Origin: JAJPKK01 sp963800215
Lineage (GTDB): Bacteria > Pseudomonadota > Alphaproteobacteria > Rhizobiales > Xanthobacteraceae
DNA length: 64,000 nt
Assembly (NCBI GenBank): GCA_963800215.1
Contig: CAWCZY010000009.1
Span: forward strand, 1 to 64,000
Reading direction: 5' to 3'
How positions within the stretch are numbered: the stretch's first letter is position 1; every line of letters begins with the position of its first letter. Below the pieces are notes generated by a model. That model worked only from the letters and a program-made list of their open reading frames with translations, made no database searches and was not told where the DNA came from. A program made the translations under genes and the position numbers. This document shows positions 19,752-40,761 of this stretch, piece after piece.

Positions 19752-19788
19752 GGCACTAAGCCTCTCTTGCCTTCGTCAGCTCGTGGCA

Positions 19789-20484
19789 TCAGGAATCGCG
19801 GCGCGGGCGGCCCGCTTCGCTCTCGGCCATCCGCTTGTCCTGCGCCATCGGGTCGTGGTCGAGGATCTCGCCCTTGAAGATCCACACCTTGACGCCGCAG
19901 GTGCCGTAGGTGGTGAACGCGGTGGCGTCGCCGTAATCGATGTCGGCGCGCAGCGTATGCAGCGGCACCCGGCCCTCGCGGTACCACTCCATGCGGGCGA
20001 TTTCGGCGCCGCCGAGCCGGCCGGAGCAGTTGATGCGGATGCCCTCGGCGCCGAGCCGCATCGCCGACTGCACCGCGCGCTTCATGGCGCGGCGGAACGC
20101 GACCCGGCGCTCGAGCTGCTGGGCGATCAATTCGGCCACCAGCTTGGCGTCGAGCTCGGGCTTCCTGATCTCGATGATGTTGATGACGACGTCGCTGTCG
20201 GTCAGCTTCGCCACTTCCTTGCGCAGCTTCTCGATGTCGGCGCCCTTCTTGCCGATCACGACGCCCGGCCGCGCCGAGTGGATCGTCACCCGGCACTTCT
20301 TGTGCGGCCGCTCGATCACGATCTTGGACACCGCCGCCTGCTTGAGCTGCTTCTGCAGCTCCTCGCGGATCTTCTTGTCCTCGTGCAGCAGCTTGCCGTA
20401 CTCGTTCTTGCCGGCATACCACCGCGAATCCCAGGTGCGGTTGATGCCCAGACGCAAGCCGATCGGATTGACCTTCTGACCCAT
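19789..20484 (-). CDS. rpsC: 30S ribosomal protein S3
   Basis: Intact, 231 residues. MGQKVNPIGLRLGINRTWDS, a KH domain with GVVIGKKGADIEKLRKEVAK, and the C-terminal domain with RRAMKRAVQSAMRLGAEGIR and YGTCGVKVWIFKGEIL. Forms part of the mRNA entry site. Lies 10 bases after rplV. Confidence 0.98.
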   Translation of the reverse strand: MGQKVNPIGLRLGINRTWDSRWYAGKNEYGKLLHEDKKIREELQKQLKQAAVSKIVIERPHKKCRVTIHSARPGVVIGKKGADIEKLRKEVAKLTDSDVVINIIEIRKPELDAKLVAELIAQQLERRVAFRRAMKRAVQSAMRLGAEGIRINCSGRLGGAEIARMEWYREGRVPLHTLRADIDYGDATAFTTYGTCGVKVWIFKGEILDHDPMAQDKRMAESEAGRPRRDS

Positions 20485-20494
20485 CGGGGTGCTC

Positions 20495-20875
20495 CTAAGC
20501 GCTCGCCTCGACCTGACGAACGACGATCGTCAGGTGCGAGAACGGCTTGAGAATCTTGCCGGCGCGGCCGCGGCCGCGGGCATGGAAACGCTTGATCACG
20601 AGACCCTTGCCGACATGGGCGCGGGCGACGACGAGATCGTCGACGTCGAGATCGTGGTTGTTCTCGGCATTCGCGATCGCCAACTCCAGGCACTTGCGCA
20701 CCTCCTTGGCGATGCGCTTGCGCGAGAATTCGAGATCGGCGAGCGCGATGTGCACCTTCTTGCCGCGGATCAACTGGGCGACCAGATTGAGCTTCTGCGG
20801 GCTCACGCGCAGCATGCGCGCGACCGCCTGGGCCTCGTTGTCGGGCAGGGCTCGGGGATGTGCTGTCTTGCTCAT
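20495..20875 (-). CDS. rplV: 50S ribosomal protein L22
   Basis: Intact, 126 residues: ARMLRVSPQKLNLVAQLIRG, LADLEFSRKRIAKEVRKCLE, ANAENNHDLDVDDLVVARAH, KRFHARGRGRAGKILKPFSH. Its hairpin lines the exit tunnel. Confidence 0.98.
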   Translation of the reverse strand: MSKTAHPRALPDNEAQAVARMLRVSPQKLNLVAQLIRGKKVHIALADLEFSRKRIAKEVRKCLELAIANAENNHDLDVDDLVVARAHVGKGLVIKRFHARGRGRAGKILKPFSHLTIVVRQVEASA

Positions 20876-20887
20876 CGCTGTCCTCGC

Positions 20888-21184
20888 TTAACCGGCGCCC
20901 GGTCCGGAAGACCGCTTCGCCTTCTTGTCCGACGAATGGCCGTGGAAGGTCCGCGTCGGCGAAAACTCGCCGAGCTTGTGGCCCACCATTTCCTCGGTCA
21001 CCATCACCGGAACGTGCTTGTGGCCGTTGTAGACGCCGAAGATCAGGCCGACGAATTGCGGCAGGATCGTCGAGCGGCGGCTCCACGTCTTGATCACGTC
21101 ATGCCGGCCCGATGCCCGCGCGGTTTCCGCCTTCTTCAGCAGATACCCGTCGACGAACGGACCTTTCCACACCGAACGCGCCAT
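20888..21184 (-). CDS. rpsS: 30S ribosomal protein S19
   Basis: Intact, 98 residues: MARSVWKGPFVDGYLLKKAE, IKTWSRRSTILPQFVGLIFG, YNGHKHVPVMVTEEMVGHKL, GEFSPTRTFHGH. The last residues (SSDKKAKRSSGPGAG) are a few longer than usual. Confidence 0.98.
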   Translation of the reverse strand: MARSVWKGPFVDGYLLKKAETARASGRHDVIKTWSRRSTILPQFVGLIFGVYNGHKHVPVMVTEEMVGHKLGEFSPTRTFHGHSSDKKAKRSSGPGAG

Positions 21185-21196
21185 GTTGCCCTCGAC

Positions 21197-22032
21197 TTAC
21201 TTCTTCTTCCGCGCGTGGCGGCTCGAAATGATGAATTTGGTGGTCTTCTTGTTGGTCCGGGTCTTCTTGCCCTTGGTGGGCTTGCCCCACGGGGTGACCG
21301 GATGGCGCCCGCCCGAGGTGCGGCCTTCGCCGCCGCCGAGCGGATGGTCGACCGGGTTCATGGAGACGCCGCGGTTGTGCGGCATGCGCCCGAGCCAGCG
21401 CTTGCGGCCGGCCTTGCCGATCGAGATGTTCATGTGGTCGGGGTTGGACACCGCGCCGACCGTCGCCATGCAGCGGCCATGGACCAGGCGCTGCTCGCCG
21501 GAATTGAGGCGCACGATCACGTATTCCTGGTCGCGGCCGACGATCTGGGCATAGGAGCCGGCCGAACGCGCGATCTGGCCGCCCTTGCCGATCTTCATCT
21601 CCACATTGTGGACGATGGTGCCGATCGGCATGTTGCCCGCCGGCATGGCATTGCCGGGCTTCACGTCGACATGCTCGCCGGAGACGACGGTGTCGCCCTC
21701 GCCGAGCCGCTGCGGCGCCAGGATGTAGGACAGCTCGCCGTCGGCGTATTTGATGAGGGCGATGAAGGCGGTGCGGTTGGGATCGTATTCGATCCGCTCG
21801 ACGCGGGCCGGCTGGTCGTGCCTGCCGCGCTTGAAGTCGACGAGGCGCAGCGCCGCTTGTGGCCGCCGCCGCGGAAACGCACGGTGATGCGCCCGTTGTT
21901 GTTGCGGCCGCCGGAGGAAATCTTGCCGGTGGTGAGCGCCTTGACGGGATCGCCCTTGTAAAGCGCCGAGCGGTCGACCAGCACGAGTTGGCGCTGGCCC
22001 GGCGTGGTCGGTTTGTAGTGCTTGAGTGCCAT
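21197..22032 (-). CDS. rplB: 50S ribosomal protein L2, one frameshift
   Basis: Starts MALKHYKPTTPGQRQLVLVD, with TGKISSGGRNNNGRITVRFR, then a break near 21855 in the GGGHKRR region. The rest reads GDTVVSGEHVDVKPGNAMPA, GTIVHNVEMKIGKGGQIARS, NSGEQRLVHGRCMATVGAVS and MNPVDHPLGGGEGRTSGGRH, whose histidine is near the peptidyl-transferase centre. About 278 residues. Confidence 0.97.
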
Positions 22033-22048
22033 GGTCCTGTCTCGCGCC

Positions 22049-22349
22049 TCAGAGCCCTGTCGTCACGTCGATGGGGTGACCTTCTTCGAGGGTCACGATG
22101 GCCTTCTTCACGTCCGACAATTCGCCGCGCACGCCGCGGAAATTGCGCACCTTGCCCTTGCGGACCAGGGTGTTGACCGCGCTTGACCTTGACGTCGAAC
22201 AGCTTCTCCACCGCTTCCTTGATCTGCGGCTTGGTCGCATGCGTCGCGACGCGGAACATCACCTGGCTGTTCTCGGACGCCATGGTCGCCTTTTCGGTGA
22301 TCACCGGCGCGAGGATGATGTCGTAGTGGCGCGGATCCTTGGTGGTCAT
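22049..22349 (-). CDS. rplW: 50S ribosomal protein L23, one frameshift
   Basis: Starts MTTKDPRHYDIILAPVITEK, with SQVMFRVATHATKPQIKEAV, FDVKVK. One extra base near 22187 (AAGCGCGGTC where AAGGCGGTC is expected) moves the end AVNTLVRKGKVRNFRGVRGE to another frame. Stop at 22049. ATG at 22349 overlaps the rplD stop as ATGA. Docking site for trigger factor and SRP at the exit tunnel. Confidence 0.97.
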
Positions 22350-22967
22350 TTCAGTCGCGCCTCCAGCGCATCGAGCGCGGCGCGGGTCAGCACCAGCGTG
22401 TTCCGCCGCAGGATGTCGTAGACGTTGATGCCCTGGACCGGCAGCACGTCGATGTTGGGGATGTTGCGGGTGGCGAGGCGGAAGCCGTTGTCGATCTCGG
22501 CGCCGTCGATGATCAGCGCATTGGCGAGACCGAGCTCGGCGAAGCGGTTCTTGAGCGCCTTGGTCTTGGCCTCGCGTGACCTTCGCCGTCTCGAGGATGA
22601 CGATGCCGCCGTCCTTGGCCTTGGCGGACAGCGCGTGCTTGAGCGCGAGCACGCGCACCTTCTTGGGCAGGCCGATCTCGTGGCTGCGCACCACCGGACC
22701 GAACGAGCGGCCGCCGCCGCGGAACAGGTTGGCGCGCTGGGAGCCGTGGCGGGCGCCGCCGGTGCCCTTCTGCTTGTACATCTTCTTGCCGGTGCGCCAG
22801 ATGTCGGCGCGCTGCTTCACCGCATGGGTGCCGGCGCGGCGCTTGGCGAGCTGCCAGACGATGCAGCGCTGGATCAGGTCCTGGCGCGGCTCCAGCCCGA
22901 AGATGTCGTCGGACAGGCTGACCGAGCCCGTGGCCTCGCCGTCGAGGGTCGTGATCTTGAGGTCCAT
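22346..22967 (-). CDS. rplD: 50S ribosomal protein L4, one frameshift
   Basis: Starts MDLKITTLDGEATGSVSLSD; HAVKQRADIWRTGKKMYKQK, GTGGARHGSQRANLFRGGGR and SHEIGLPKKVRVLALKHALS are the tunnel loop and surrounding region. A break near 22580 precedes the C-terminal part, which ends with codons for ALEARLK. Start lies 3 bases after the rplC stop. L4 autoregulates the S10 operon in E. coli; no such leader is recognised here. Confidence 0.97.
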
Positions 22968-22969
22968 GG

Positions 22970-23703
22970 TCACGCTCCCTGCGCCGGCGCTTCGGCGGCG
23001 GGCGCCCTGGGACGCCTCGCCGGTGATGCGGAACTTGCCGGGTTGCGGCACTTCCTTGGGCAGCGTCTTCTTCACGGCGTCGCGCACCGTGATCCAACCG
23101 CCCTTGGCCCCGGGCACCGCGCCCTCGACCAGGATGAGGCCGCGCTCGACGTCGGTCTGCATCACCTTCAGGTTGAGGGTGGTGATGCGGGTCGGCGCCC
23201 ATGTGGCCCGGCATCTTCTTGTTCTTGAAGGTCTTGCCGGGGTCCTGGCGGCCGCCGGTGGAACCGATCGAGCGGTGCGAGACCGACACGCCGTGGGTGG
23301 CGCGCAGGCCGCCGAAATTCCACCGCTTCATGCCGCCGGCAAAGCCCTTGCCGATCGAGGTGCCGATCACGTCGACGAACTGCCCGACCACGAAATGGTC
23401 GGCGGTGATCTCGGCGCCGACCGGGATCAGCGCTTTTTCATCGACGCGGAATTCCACGACCTTGCGCTTGGGCTCGACCTTGGCCACTGCGAAGTTGTTG
23501 CGCTCGGCGCGGCTGAGCGTCTTCGCCTTGCGGCTGCCGGCGCCGAGCTGGAGCGCCACGTAGCCGTTCTTGTCCTTGGTGCGGTGCCCGATCACCTGGC
23601 AATTGCCGAGCCGCAGCACCGTCACCGGCACGTGCTCGCCTGCATCGGTGAAGATGCGGGTCATCCCGACTTTCTGTGCGATCACTCCGGAACGCATAGG
23701 CAT
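22970..23703 (-). CDS. rplC: 50S ribosomal protein L3, frameshifted
   Basis: MRSGVIAQKVGMTRIFTDAG, ADHFVVGQFVDVIGTSIGKG, FAGGMKRWNFGGLRATHGVS and HRSIGSTGGRQDPGKTFKNK, KKMPGHMG. A break near 23200 leads to TDVERGLILVEGAVPGAKGG and a C-terminal Ala-rich end with another break near 23010. ATG at 23703 or 23697. Confidence 0.97.
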
Positions 23704-23726
23704 TGTCCTTTGCTGCGCTTTCCAGA

Positions 23727-24035
23727 TTACAGCTTGATCTCGACGTCGACGCCGGCGGCGAGGTCGAGCTTCATCAGCGCGTCCACCGTCTGGGGCGTCG
23801 GATCCACGATGTCGAGGAGCCGCTTGTGGGTTCGCATTTCAAATTGCTCGCGACTTTTCTTGTCGACATGGGGCGAGCGGTTCACGGTGTATTTCTCGAT
23901 CTTGGTCGGCAGCGGTATCGGCCCGCGCACCTGCGCGCCGGTCCGCTTGGCGGTCGCCACGATCTCGCGCGTCGACGCATCGAGTATGCGGTGGTCGAAC
24001 GCCTTGAGCCGAATTCTGATGTTTTGACCGTTCAT
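23727..24035 (-). CDS. rpsJ: 30S ribosomal protein S10 / NusE
   Basis: Intact, 102 residues: MNGQNIRIRLKAFDHRILDA, STREIVATAKRTGAQVRGPI, PLPTKIEKYTVNRSPHVDKK, REQFEMRTHKRLLDIVDPTP. Also partners NusB and NusG in antitermination. Start of the S10 block, 139 bases after tuf. Confidence 0.98.
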   Translation of the reverse strand: MNGQNIRIRLKAFDHRILDASTREIVATAKRTGAQVRGPIPLPTKIEKYTVNRSPHVDKKSREQFEMRTHKRLLDIVDPTPQTVDALMKLDLAAGVDVEIKL

Positions 24036-24130
24036 TGCTCACGCGGCGGGCGGCAGCAGGCGAGGACCAATTCGTCCGGTTCGTCTGCGCGCGCCCAATC
24101 CGTCCCCTTGTTGGTTTTCTATCGTTCGTT

Positions 24131-24174
24131 CAAGCGTTACTCGATGATGCAAGCGTTACTCGATGATGCAAGCG

Positions 24175-24187
<13 letters not shown>
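24131..24187. repeat. Three tandem 19-bp copies at the tuf 3' end
   Basis: The unit CAAGCGTTACTCGATGATG occurs at 24131-24149 and 24150-24168, and with one change (CTA for TTA) at 24169-24187. The third copy contains the last codons and stop of tuf on the minus strand (Ile-Ile-Glu-stop); the other two lie just past the stop and would each encode the same end. Confidence 0.95.
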
Positions 24188-25365
<1,178 letters not shown>

Positions 25366-25413
25366 TGCAGTCTCCGTTTGCGGTTTGGCGTTGTGCTTTC
25401 AATCTCGTCCGGC

Positions 25414-27486
<2,073 letters not shown>

Positions 27487-27496
27487 GGGTCTTTCC

Positions 27497-27967
27497 TTAC
27501 CAGCGGTAGTGCGCGAAGGCGCGGTTGGCCTCCGCCATGCGATGAGTGTCTTCCCGCTTCTTGACTGCGTTTCCCCTGCTGTTGGATGCATCGAGCAGCT
27601 CGGCAGAGAGCCGCTCGGTCATCGTTTTTTCGTTGCGTTCGCGCGCGGCCACGATGAGCCAGCGGATGCCGAGCGCCTGACGGCGTTCGTTGCGAACCTC
27701 CACCGGCACCTGATAGGTGGCGCCGCCGACGCGCCGCGAGCGCACCTCGATGGTCGGCATGACATTGTCCAGCGCCTGCTGGAACACCGTGAGCGGACTC
27801 TGCTTGGTCTTGCCCTCGATCATCTCGAAGGCGCCGTAGACGATCGTCTCGGCGACCGACTTCTTGCCGGCATACATGATCGAGTTCATGAACTTCGAAA
27901 CCACCATGTCCCCGAACTTCGGATCGGGGAGCACTTCGCGTTTCTCGGCACGGTGACGGCGGGACAT
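27497..27967 (-). CDS. rpsG: 30S ribosomal protein S7
   Basis: Intact, 156 residues: MSRRHRAEKREVLPDPKFGD, VSKFMNSIMYAGKKSVAETI, NVMPTIEVRSRRVGGATYQV and RRQALGIRWLIVAARERNEK. Head assembly starter of the small subunit. Confidence 0.99.
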   Translation of the reverse strand: MSRRHRAEKREVLPDPKFGDMVVSKFMNSIMYAGKKSVAETIVYGAFEMIEGKTKQSPLTVFQQALDNVMPTIEVRSRRVGGATYQVPVEVRNERRQALGIRWLIVAARERNEKTMTERLSAELLDASNSRGNAVKKREDTHRMAEANRAFAHYRW

Positions 27968-28002
27968 CGATCAGGCTCCAGAACTTCTGTCGTTTCAGTG
28001 GC

Positions 28003-28374
28003 TTATTTCGGTCGCTTGGCGCCGTACTTGGACCGGCGCTGCTTGCGGTTCTTGACGCCCTGGGTATCGAGCACGCCGCGCAGGATGTGGTAGCGCACGC
28101 CCGGCAGGTCCTTGACGCGGCCGCCGCGGATCATCACCACCGAGTGTTCCTGCAGGTTATGCCCTTCGCCGGGGATGTAGCCGATCACCTCGAACCCGTT
28201 GGTGAGGCGCACCTTGGCGACCTTGCGCAGCGCCGAATTCGGCTTCTTGGGCGTCGTCGTATAGACGCGCGTGCACACGCCGCGCTTCTGCGGCGACTGC
28301 TGCAGGGCCGGCACCTTCTTTCGCGCCTTCTGCGCCACCCGCGGCTTGCGGATCAACTGGTTTACCGTCGGCAT
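28003..28374 (-). CDS. rpsL: 30S ribosomal protein S12
   Basis: Intact, 123 residues: MPTVNQLIRKPRVAQKARKK, VYTTTPKKPNSALRKVAKVR, GHNLQEHSVVMIRGGRVKDL. The lysines in TPKKPNSA and GRVKDLPG, where streptomycin-resistance changes usually fall, are both the ordinary residues. First gene of the superoperon. Confidence 0.99.
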   Translation of the reverse strand: MPTVNQLIRKPRVAQKARKKVPALQQSPQKRGVCTRVYTTTPKKPNSALRKVAKVRLTNGFEVIGYIPGEGHNLQEHSVVMIRGGRVKDLPGVRYHILRGVLDTQGVKNRKQRRSKYGAKRPK

Positions 28375-28970
28375 CGTGCGCCTTCACCTTGGTTTGCCCG
28401 CGCACGAACACCGTGCGCGCAAAACGAAATCGCGCCATCCGCGAAAACCTCGCGAAATGACGCTCTGCGTCACAGAGGACCACGTCACCGAAGCGGCGCG
28501 GTCATGTCTTCACATCTGACAGTCGATGTCAGAGCAGCGTTTGAGCTTCCTTCGTCGAGGCCCGGAGTGCCCAGCCAAGCCTCGGAAAACCTTGCGGTTT
28601 TCAACGCTGCTACGGCTGGACGGCCGTTCCGACTGGCGAAGCTCACCGCCTGCCGAAAAAGTGCGCGGGTTTTATCGGCGTGACAGGGGGAAGTCAAGGC
28701 CGGCTGCAATAAAAACGCAGCCCGACAGTCACTTCATCGAAGCAAATCTCCCCACGCATAAATGGGGGCCGACGGGCCGATTGCAAGCGAGCCGGTTGCC
28801 CGACAGGCCAGACGTGGCGGATTGGGCGGCGGCGGAGATGCCACCCCGCAATCCGGGCTACGCTGCCCCGACCATCTTGCGCCGCACGCCCGACTGCGGC
28901 ATGTCTTGGCCCGGCTCCGGCGCGTCGAGCGCGCCGGAGCCGGGAAACTCCAACAAGGCGGGCGCAAACC
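28375..28970. other. Intergenic region between the ribosomal operon and cytochrome gene
   Basis: About 600 bases without a supported gene. It carries the rpsL leader, a promoter candidate at 28669-28697 on the minus strand, and the upstream region of the plus-strand cytochrome gene. Open frames through it look like chance reading of GC-rich DNA. Confidence 0.6.
28669..28697 (-). promoter_or_regulatory. Candidate promoter of the str/S10 operon
   Basis: On the minus strand TTGACT, 17 bases, TAAAAC. This matches five and four positions of the sigma-70 consensus and lies about 295 bases before rpsL, the first gene of the superoperon. No other equally good pair was noticed in the gap. Confidence 0.5.
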
Positions 28971-29534
28971 ATGCTCAACCATCCCTTTCCGGCTCTTTTC
29001 GGCGCTCTGGCCGTCGCGGCCGCACTTGCCGGCCCGGCGAACGCAGCCGACGAGATCGAGGCAAAATTGAAGGTCTGCGGCGCCTGCCACGGCGAGAACG
29101 GCCAACCCATCAATGCGACCACTCCGATCATCTGGGGTCAGACGGAATATTTCCTGGTAAAGCAATTGCACGACTACAAGATCGGCGATCGCGAAAGCCC
29201 GATCATGGCGACGTTCGCCAAAACCCTCACGCAGGCGGACCTGCGCCCCGCAGCGCGCTACTTCGCGGGCAAGACTTGGCCGGCGCGGACCGCTCCCGTC
29301 GCCGCCGCAACGCCGCCCGACGGGATAACCGTATGTCAGATTTGTCATCAGCAGGGCTTTGTCGGCGGACTGCCGGCGCCGCGGCTGGCCGGGCAGAGCT
29401 ACGAATACCTGGTCGAGGCGATGAACGGCTTCGCCGACGGCCGACGGACCAACAATCCCGACATGGTGAAGCTCATGGAGGCGCTGTCGCCTGCCCAGCG
29501 GGAAGCGATCGCGCGGTATATATCCAACCTGTGA
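28971..29534 (+). CDS. Diheme cytochrome c (c4/c553-like), periplasmic
   Basis: 187 residues. Signal peptide MLNHPFPALFGALAVAAALA with a cleavage site near NA-ADE. Two haem c sites: KVCGACHGENG (CxxCH) and TVCQICHQQG (CxxCH). Each half has the FLVKQLHDYKIGDRESPIMA / YEYLVEAMNGFADGRRTNNP type stretch with a Met that could be the axial ligand, so the protein is a two-domain electron carrier made by duplication. It stands alone on the plus strand, so its partner oxidase or dehydrogenase is not shown by context. Confidence 0.88.
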   Translation: MLNHPFPALFGALAVAAALAGPANAADEIEAKLKVCGACHGENGQPINATTPIIWGQTEYFLVKQLHDYKIGDRESPIMATFAKTLTQADLRPAARYFAGKTWPARTAPVAAATPPDGITVCQICHQQGFVGGLPAPRLAGQSYEYLVEAMNGFADGRRTNNPDMVKLMEALSPAQREAIARYISNL

Positions 29535-29568
29535 TCGGCGCAGGGCGACCGTAAATAACCCGATTAGA

Positions 29569-29591
29569 ATCGCCCGGTCATGCCGGGCGAT
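29569..29591. terminator. Hairpin between convergent genes
   Basis: ATCGCCCGG, five-base loop, CCGGGCGAT, a perfect 9-bp stem between the cytochrome gene and the convergent DUF6282 gene. Neither side has a clear T tract, so it is a weak terminator candidate in both directions. Confidence 0.4.
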
Positions 29592-29608
29592 GACAACGAA
29601 CTGGTGGG

Positions 29609-30576
29609 TCAGGGCCCTGATGCCAGCGATGCTGCCGTCAGCCCCAGCGCCTTTGCCGGGTTCTCCTTGAACAACAGGTCGAGTTCCCTGTCGGTGAAGC
29701 CATGGGCGCGCATCACCTCCGCGAAGGCGCCCACGCCGTCCGGTCCGGCGTACTCCTTGGGGGAACTGACCTTGGTCCAGAATTCCGAAAGGAAGCAGAA
29801 TTCCGGCCCGACGGCGCGGATCGCCTCCATGCGCCCGTCCTCGAGCGTGTTCCTGAAGTCGAACTCGATGAATGCCCCGAGCTTCGCGGCTTCCTTCATC
29901 TGCTCCAAGGTCATCTTTCCGGCGAGGTCGAAGGCATGGGTGGCGATCATGTGCTGCACGCCCTGACGTTTCGCTTCGCGGAAGACCATCAAGGCCTCTT
30001 CGGGGGCGATGTGGCCCGAGGCAATCACCAATCCGTGCTTGGCGACGATCGAAATGACCTGCTTCACCTCGGGAAGCAGGTCCCCGTTGCGCGACACGGC
30101 CACGAAGGGACCGTCCGGATTCTTCGATTCGCGCACCTCTTTCTCGCTGTCGCCGGCCGGCATCCAGACGATGCGTCCCGGTTCTCCCCTGATGTGCGTC
30201 GCCATGAACTCCACGCCCGCCGGGTTGATCCCGCCGTTCGAGCGGTTCAAGACAAAACCGCCGTACAACTCCAAGCCGGGCAGCTCGGGGCGAAGGTGGT
30301 ACGCCAGCGGCGCCGTCGGCTCGTTATGGTCCTTTATCACGAGTCCGCGCATGCCGCGCGAGCGCGCCACTCGCACTTCCGCGATACCGGCCTGCCCGTT
30401 GAGCGCACCGGGCAACCATGGATCCATGTGAAAGTGCAGGTCGAGCGCTCCCTCGAGCAGGCGAGCGCCGTCGGCTTCGCGGCTTGACTGAGCGGCTCCA
30501 GCCAGGGGGGTCGCCAGCAGGCCGATGGCGGCCACGACAGCGATACCAAGGGTGCGACAGTTCGATACGCGGCTCA
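29609..30576 (-). CDS. DUF6282-like putative metal-dependent hydrolase, secreted
   Basis: About 322 residues. Signal peptide GIAVVAAIGLLATPLAGAAQ. The mature start LLEGALDLHFHMDPWLPGAL has the HxH of amidohydrolase-like barrels; further possible ligands are VIKDHNEPTAPLAYHL, HGLVIASGHIAPEEAL and GVQHMIATHAFDLAGKMT. These fit a TIM-barrel hydrolase, but no substrate is known to me for this family and export is less usual. Start at 30576 chosen because it begins the signal peptide; the frame is open further upstream. Intact. Confidence 0.72.
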
Positions 30577-30779
30577 TTGCAAAAACCTCCCTAGTCCTGT
30601 GGCCGGTCTTGAGCCGGTCCGTGAAGGAACAATAAGCGTAGCCCGGATCGAGCGCTGGCGAAATCCGGGACTGATGACGCGATGGCGAAGATGCCGTCGC
30701 TCCATCCGGGATGTCCATCCGGGATGCGCTTGCTGCGGCGAACGTCGCGCGCGCTACTTCCGGGTATCCTTGAAATATC

Positions 30780-31610
30780 TCAAATCCGGCGGCGCCTGGC
30801 CCTCTTGACCGGCATCAGATAGCCGTCGCTGCTCATGAAATACGCGTCGCTTCCGATGCGGACCAGCGGATTGCCCTCCGCGCAGGCTTCTTCGTTCCAC
30901 ACCGGTTGCTGATCGGAATTACGGCGGTAGCTCCTGGTCACCGTCCAGGGGCGCGTCAGCGAATGATCGAGCACGGTCACTTCGTCGTGCAGCTTGTTCC
31001 CGTCGCCCTTGTCGAAATAGAGCCGCTCCTTGATGATGGTCTGACCGTCCTTGTGGAACGGGACGCCGCTCAAATCGTAGCTGCGAAGCGGCTTCAAGTG
31101 GCGGGTCTCGACTTCGAGCACGTCGTACTTGCCGTCGCCGTCCTCATCGACCCACTTGCCGATGGAATAGCCCTTGTAAGTCGCCTCGGCCTTCTCGGGC
31201 CAGCTTCGTCCGTCGGTGAAAATCCTGCGGTAGGTATCGTTGACGTGGCTCGTCAGGACGTACGTGGTGGCGGGCGTCACCACCACTTCCATCGGGTCGA
31301 GCGCCATCATCATCATCGGCATGCCTTGCGGCAGGCAATACCAGGACGGCAGACCGCCCGGCGCGCCGGCGGCCTGCTCGGCGAGGTTGGCCTCGAAGAT
31401 CGCCTCGTACTCGGCATTCAGCGGGGCTTGCTGGCCGCGTCCGATCGGCTTGTCCGGGTCCCACAGGCCGGAGCCGATCCGGACCCACTGGCCCGACATG
31501 TCGGGATACTTGCCGTCGTCGGCGGCCCCGGCACGGTCCGCCGTCGTCAACAGAGCCACCGCCAACGCAGCCGCCTGCGCAATAGAACCAACCCGATTTC
31601 CACCCTGCAT
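30780..31610 (-). CDS. Secreted protein of unknown function
   Basis: 276 residues, intact. Signal peptide up to TADRAGA-ADD. The mature protein has YPDMSGQWVRIGSGLWDPDK, PSWYCLPQGMPMMMMALDPM, TYVLTSHVNDTYRRIFTDGR and VDEDGDGKYDVLEVETRHLK (an acidic, possibly calcium-binding turn), FHKDGQTIIKERLYFDKGDG. This pattern (DMSGQW, MxxxxP, TDGR, YDVLEVETR) is shared by many uncharacterised soil proteobacterial proteins. I do not know its function. The C-terminus is basic (KRARRRRI). Confidence 0.75.
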   Translation of the reverse strand: MQGGNRVGSIAQAAALAVALLTTADRAGAADDGKYPDMSGQWVRIGSGLWDPDKPIGRGQQAPLNAEYEAIFEANLAEQAAGAPGGLPSWYCLPQGMPMMMMALDPMEVVVTPATTYVLTSHVNDTYRRIFTDGRSWPEKAEATYKGYSIGKWVDEDGDGKYDVLEVETRHLKPLRSYDLSGVPFHKDGQTIIKERLYFDKGDGNKLHDEVTVLDHSLTRPWTVTRSYRRNSDQQPVWNEEACAEGNPLVRIGSDAYFMSSDGYLMPVKRARRRRI

Positions 31611-31918
31611 GGTATTCCTCCAGCATTGTCGGCGGGCGGCGGGAATTCTGACGACCCACTGTTATCGGCGCTCCGCCCATCAATTGGAATCTCGTTCAGG
31701 GCCGGGGGCGGCGAGTGTCGCGGCCGACCGAAGGCGCTCAACCCCAACTCATCTGTTCCGTCCCTTCTTCATCGGGCCCGCCGGGCAAACAGACGCAGAT
31801 GATTGCACGTACGATCTGGAGCCGGCAACCGGGACACCAACCCCGCGATGCGCCCAAATGAAAAGGGCCGCCCGAAGGCGGCCCTCGATGTTTCGCGTGC
31901 CTCGTCGGCGCGGGCGGA
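31611..31918. other. Intergenic region downstream of rpoC
   Basis: About 310 bases with no supported gene. The part next to rpoC contains the terminator at 31857-31885. Confidence 0.6.
31857..31885 (-). terminator. Intrinsic terminator of the rplJL-rpoBC operon
   Basis: On the minus strand AGGGCCGCC, the tetraloop TTCG, GGCGGCCCT, then TTTTCATTT. A perfect 9-bp stem with a stabilising UUCG loop and a U tract, about 35 bases past the rpoC stop. Confidence 0.9.
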
Positions 31919-36118
<4,200 letters not shown>

Positions 36119-36231
36119 TATCTTCTCCGTTTGGAGCCGCCGGGCGATGCCGGCCGTCCTGAAATTCATTGCGCCGTCGCGGCGGGGCGGCGCCCTGTCA
36201 GGGAGCCGCCCGCGCGTAACGGTCTTGGTTT

Positions 36232-40352
<4,121 letters not shown>

Positions 40353-40761
40353 CGTGGCCTCTTTCTTCCTCCGTCCGCCCCGGATGGGCGGCGGGGTCTT
40401 CCAGCCGGCCAAAAGCCGGACCGGAAGAGGATTAGGGCGGCGGAATTTATTCCGCCGATTTCATGCCGGGCCCGCGCGTCGGGACGCCCGTTCGCAACCA
40501 ACGCAAGCGCCGCGGAACCCGGGAACTCGCGGCCGGGAACCCGGCAACCCGAACGCAGGCAGTTGGCGCCTGCAATGAGCGGCGAGCCGCGAACTCATAT
40601 AGTCCGCGAAACGCCCTTCACCACATGCGCCTTCACCACATGCACCCCACCACAATACGCAGATGGCCAAGCGGCCATCTGGGGGATGCCGTGGTGCCGG
40701 CATCGCGTGCTGGTCCGGTGATGTCCGGATCTTGCCTCCCATGCGAGCCTTTGCGGCCCTG
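40353..40761. other. rplL-rpoB intergenic region
   Basis: About 410 bases between rplL and rpoB on the minus strand. No gene and no clear terminator. In enterobacteria the matching gap holds an attenuator and an RNase III site; I see nothing here that decides this. Confidence 0.5.

Noticed and set aside
24036..24130. Promoter between tuf and rpsJ
   Set aside because: A TTGAAC word is present but no convincing -10 at a proper distance; the region is otherwise GC rich.
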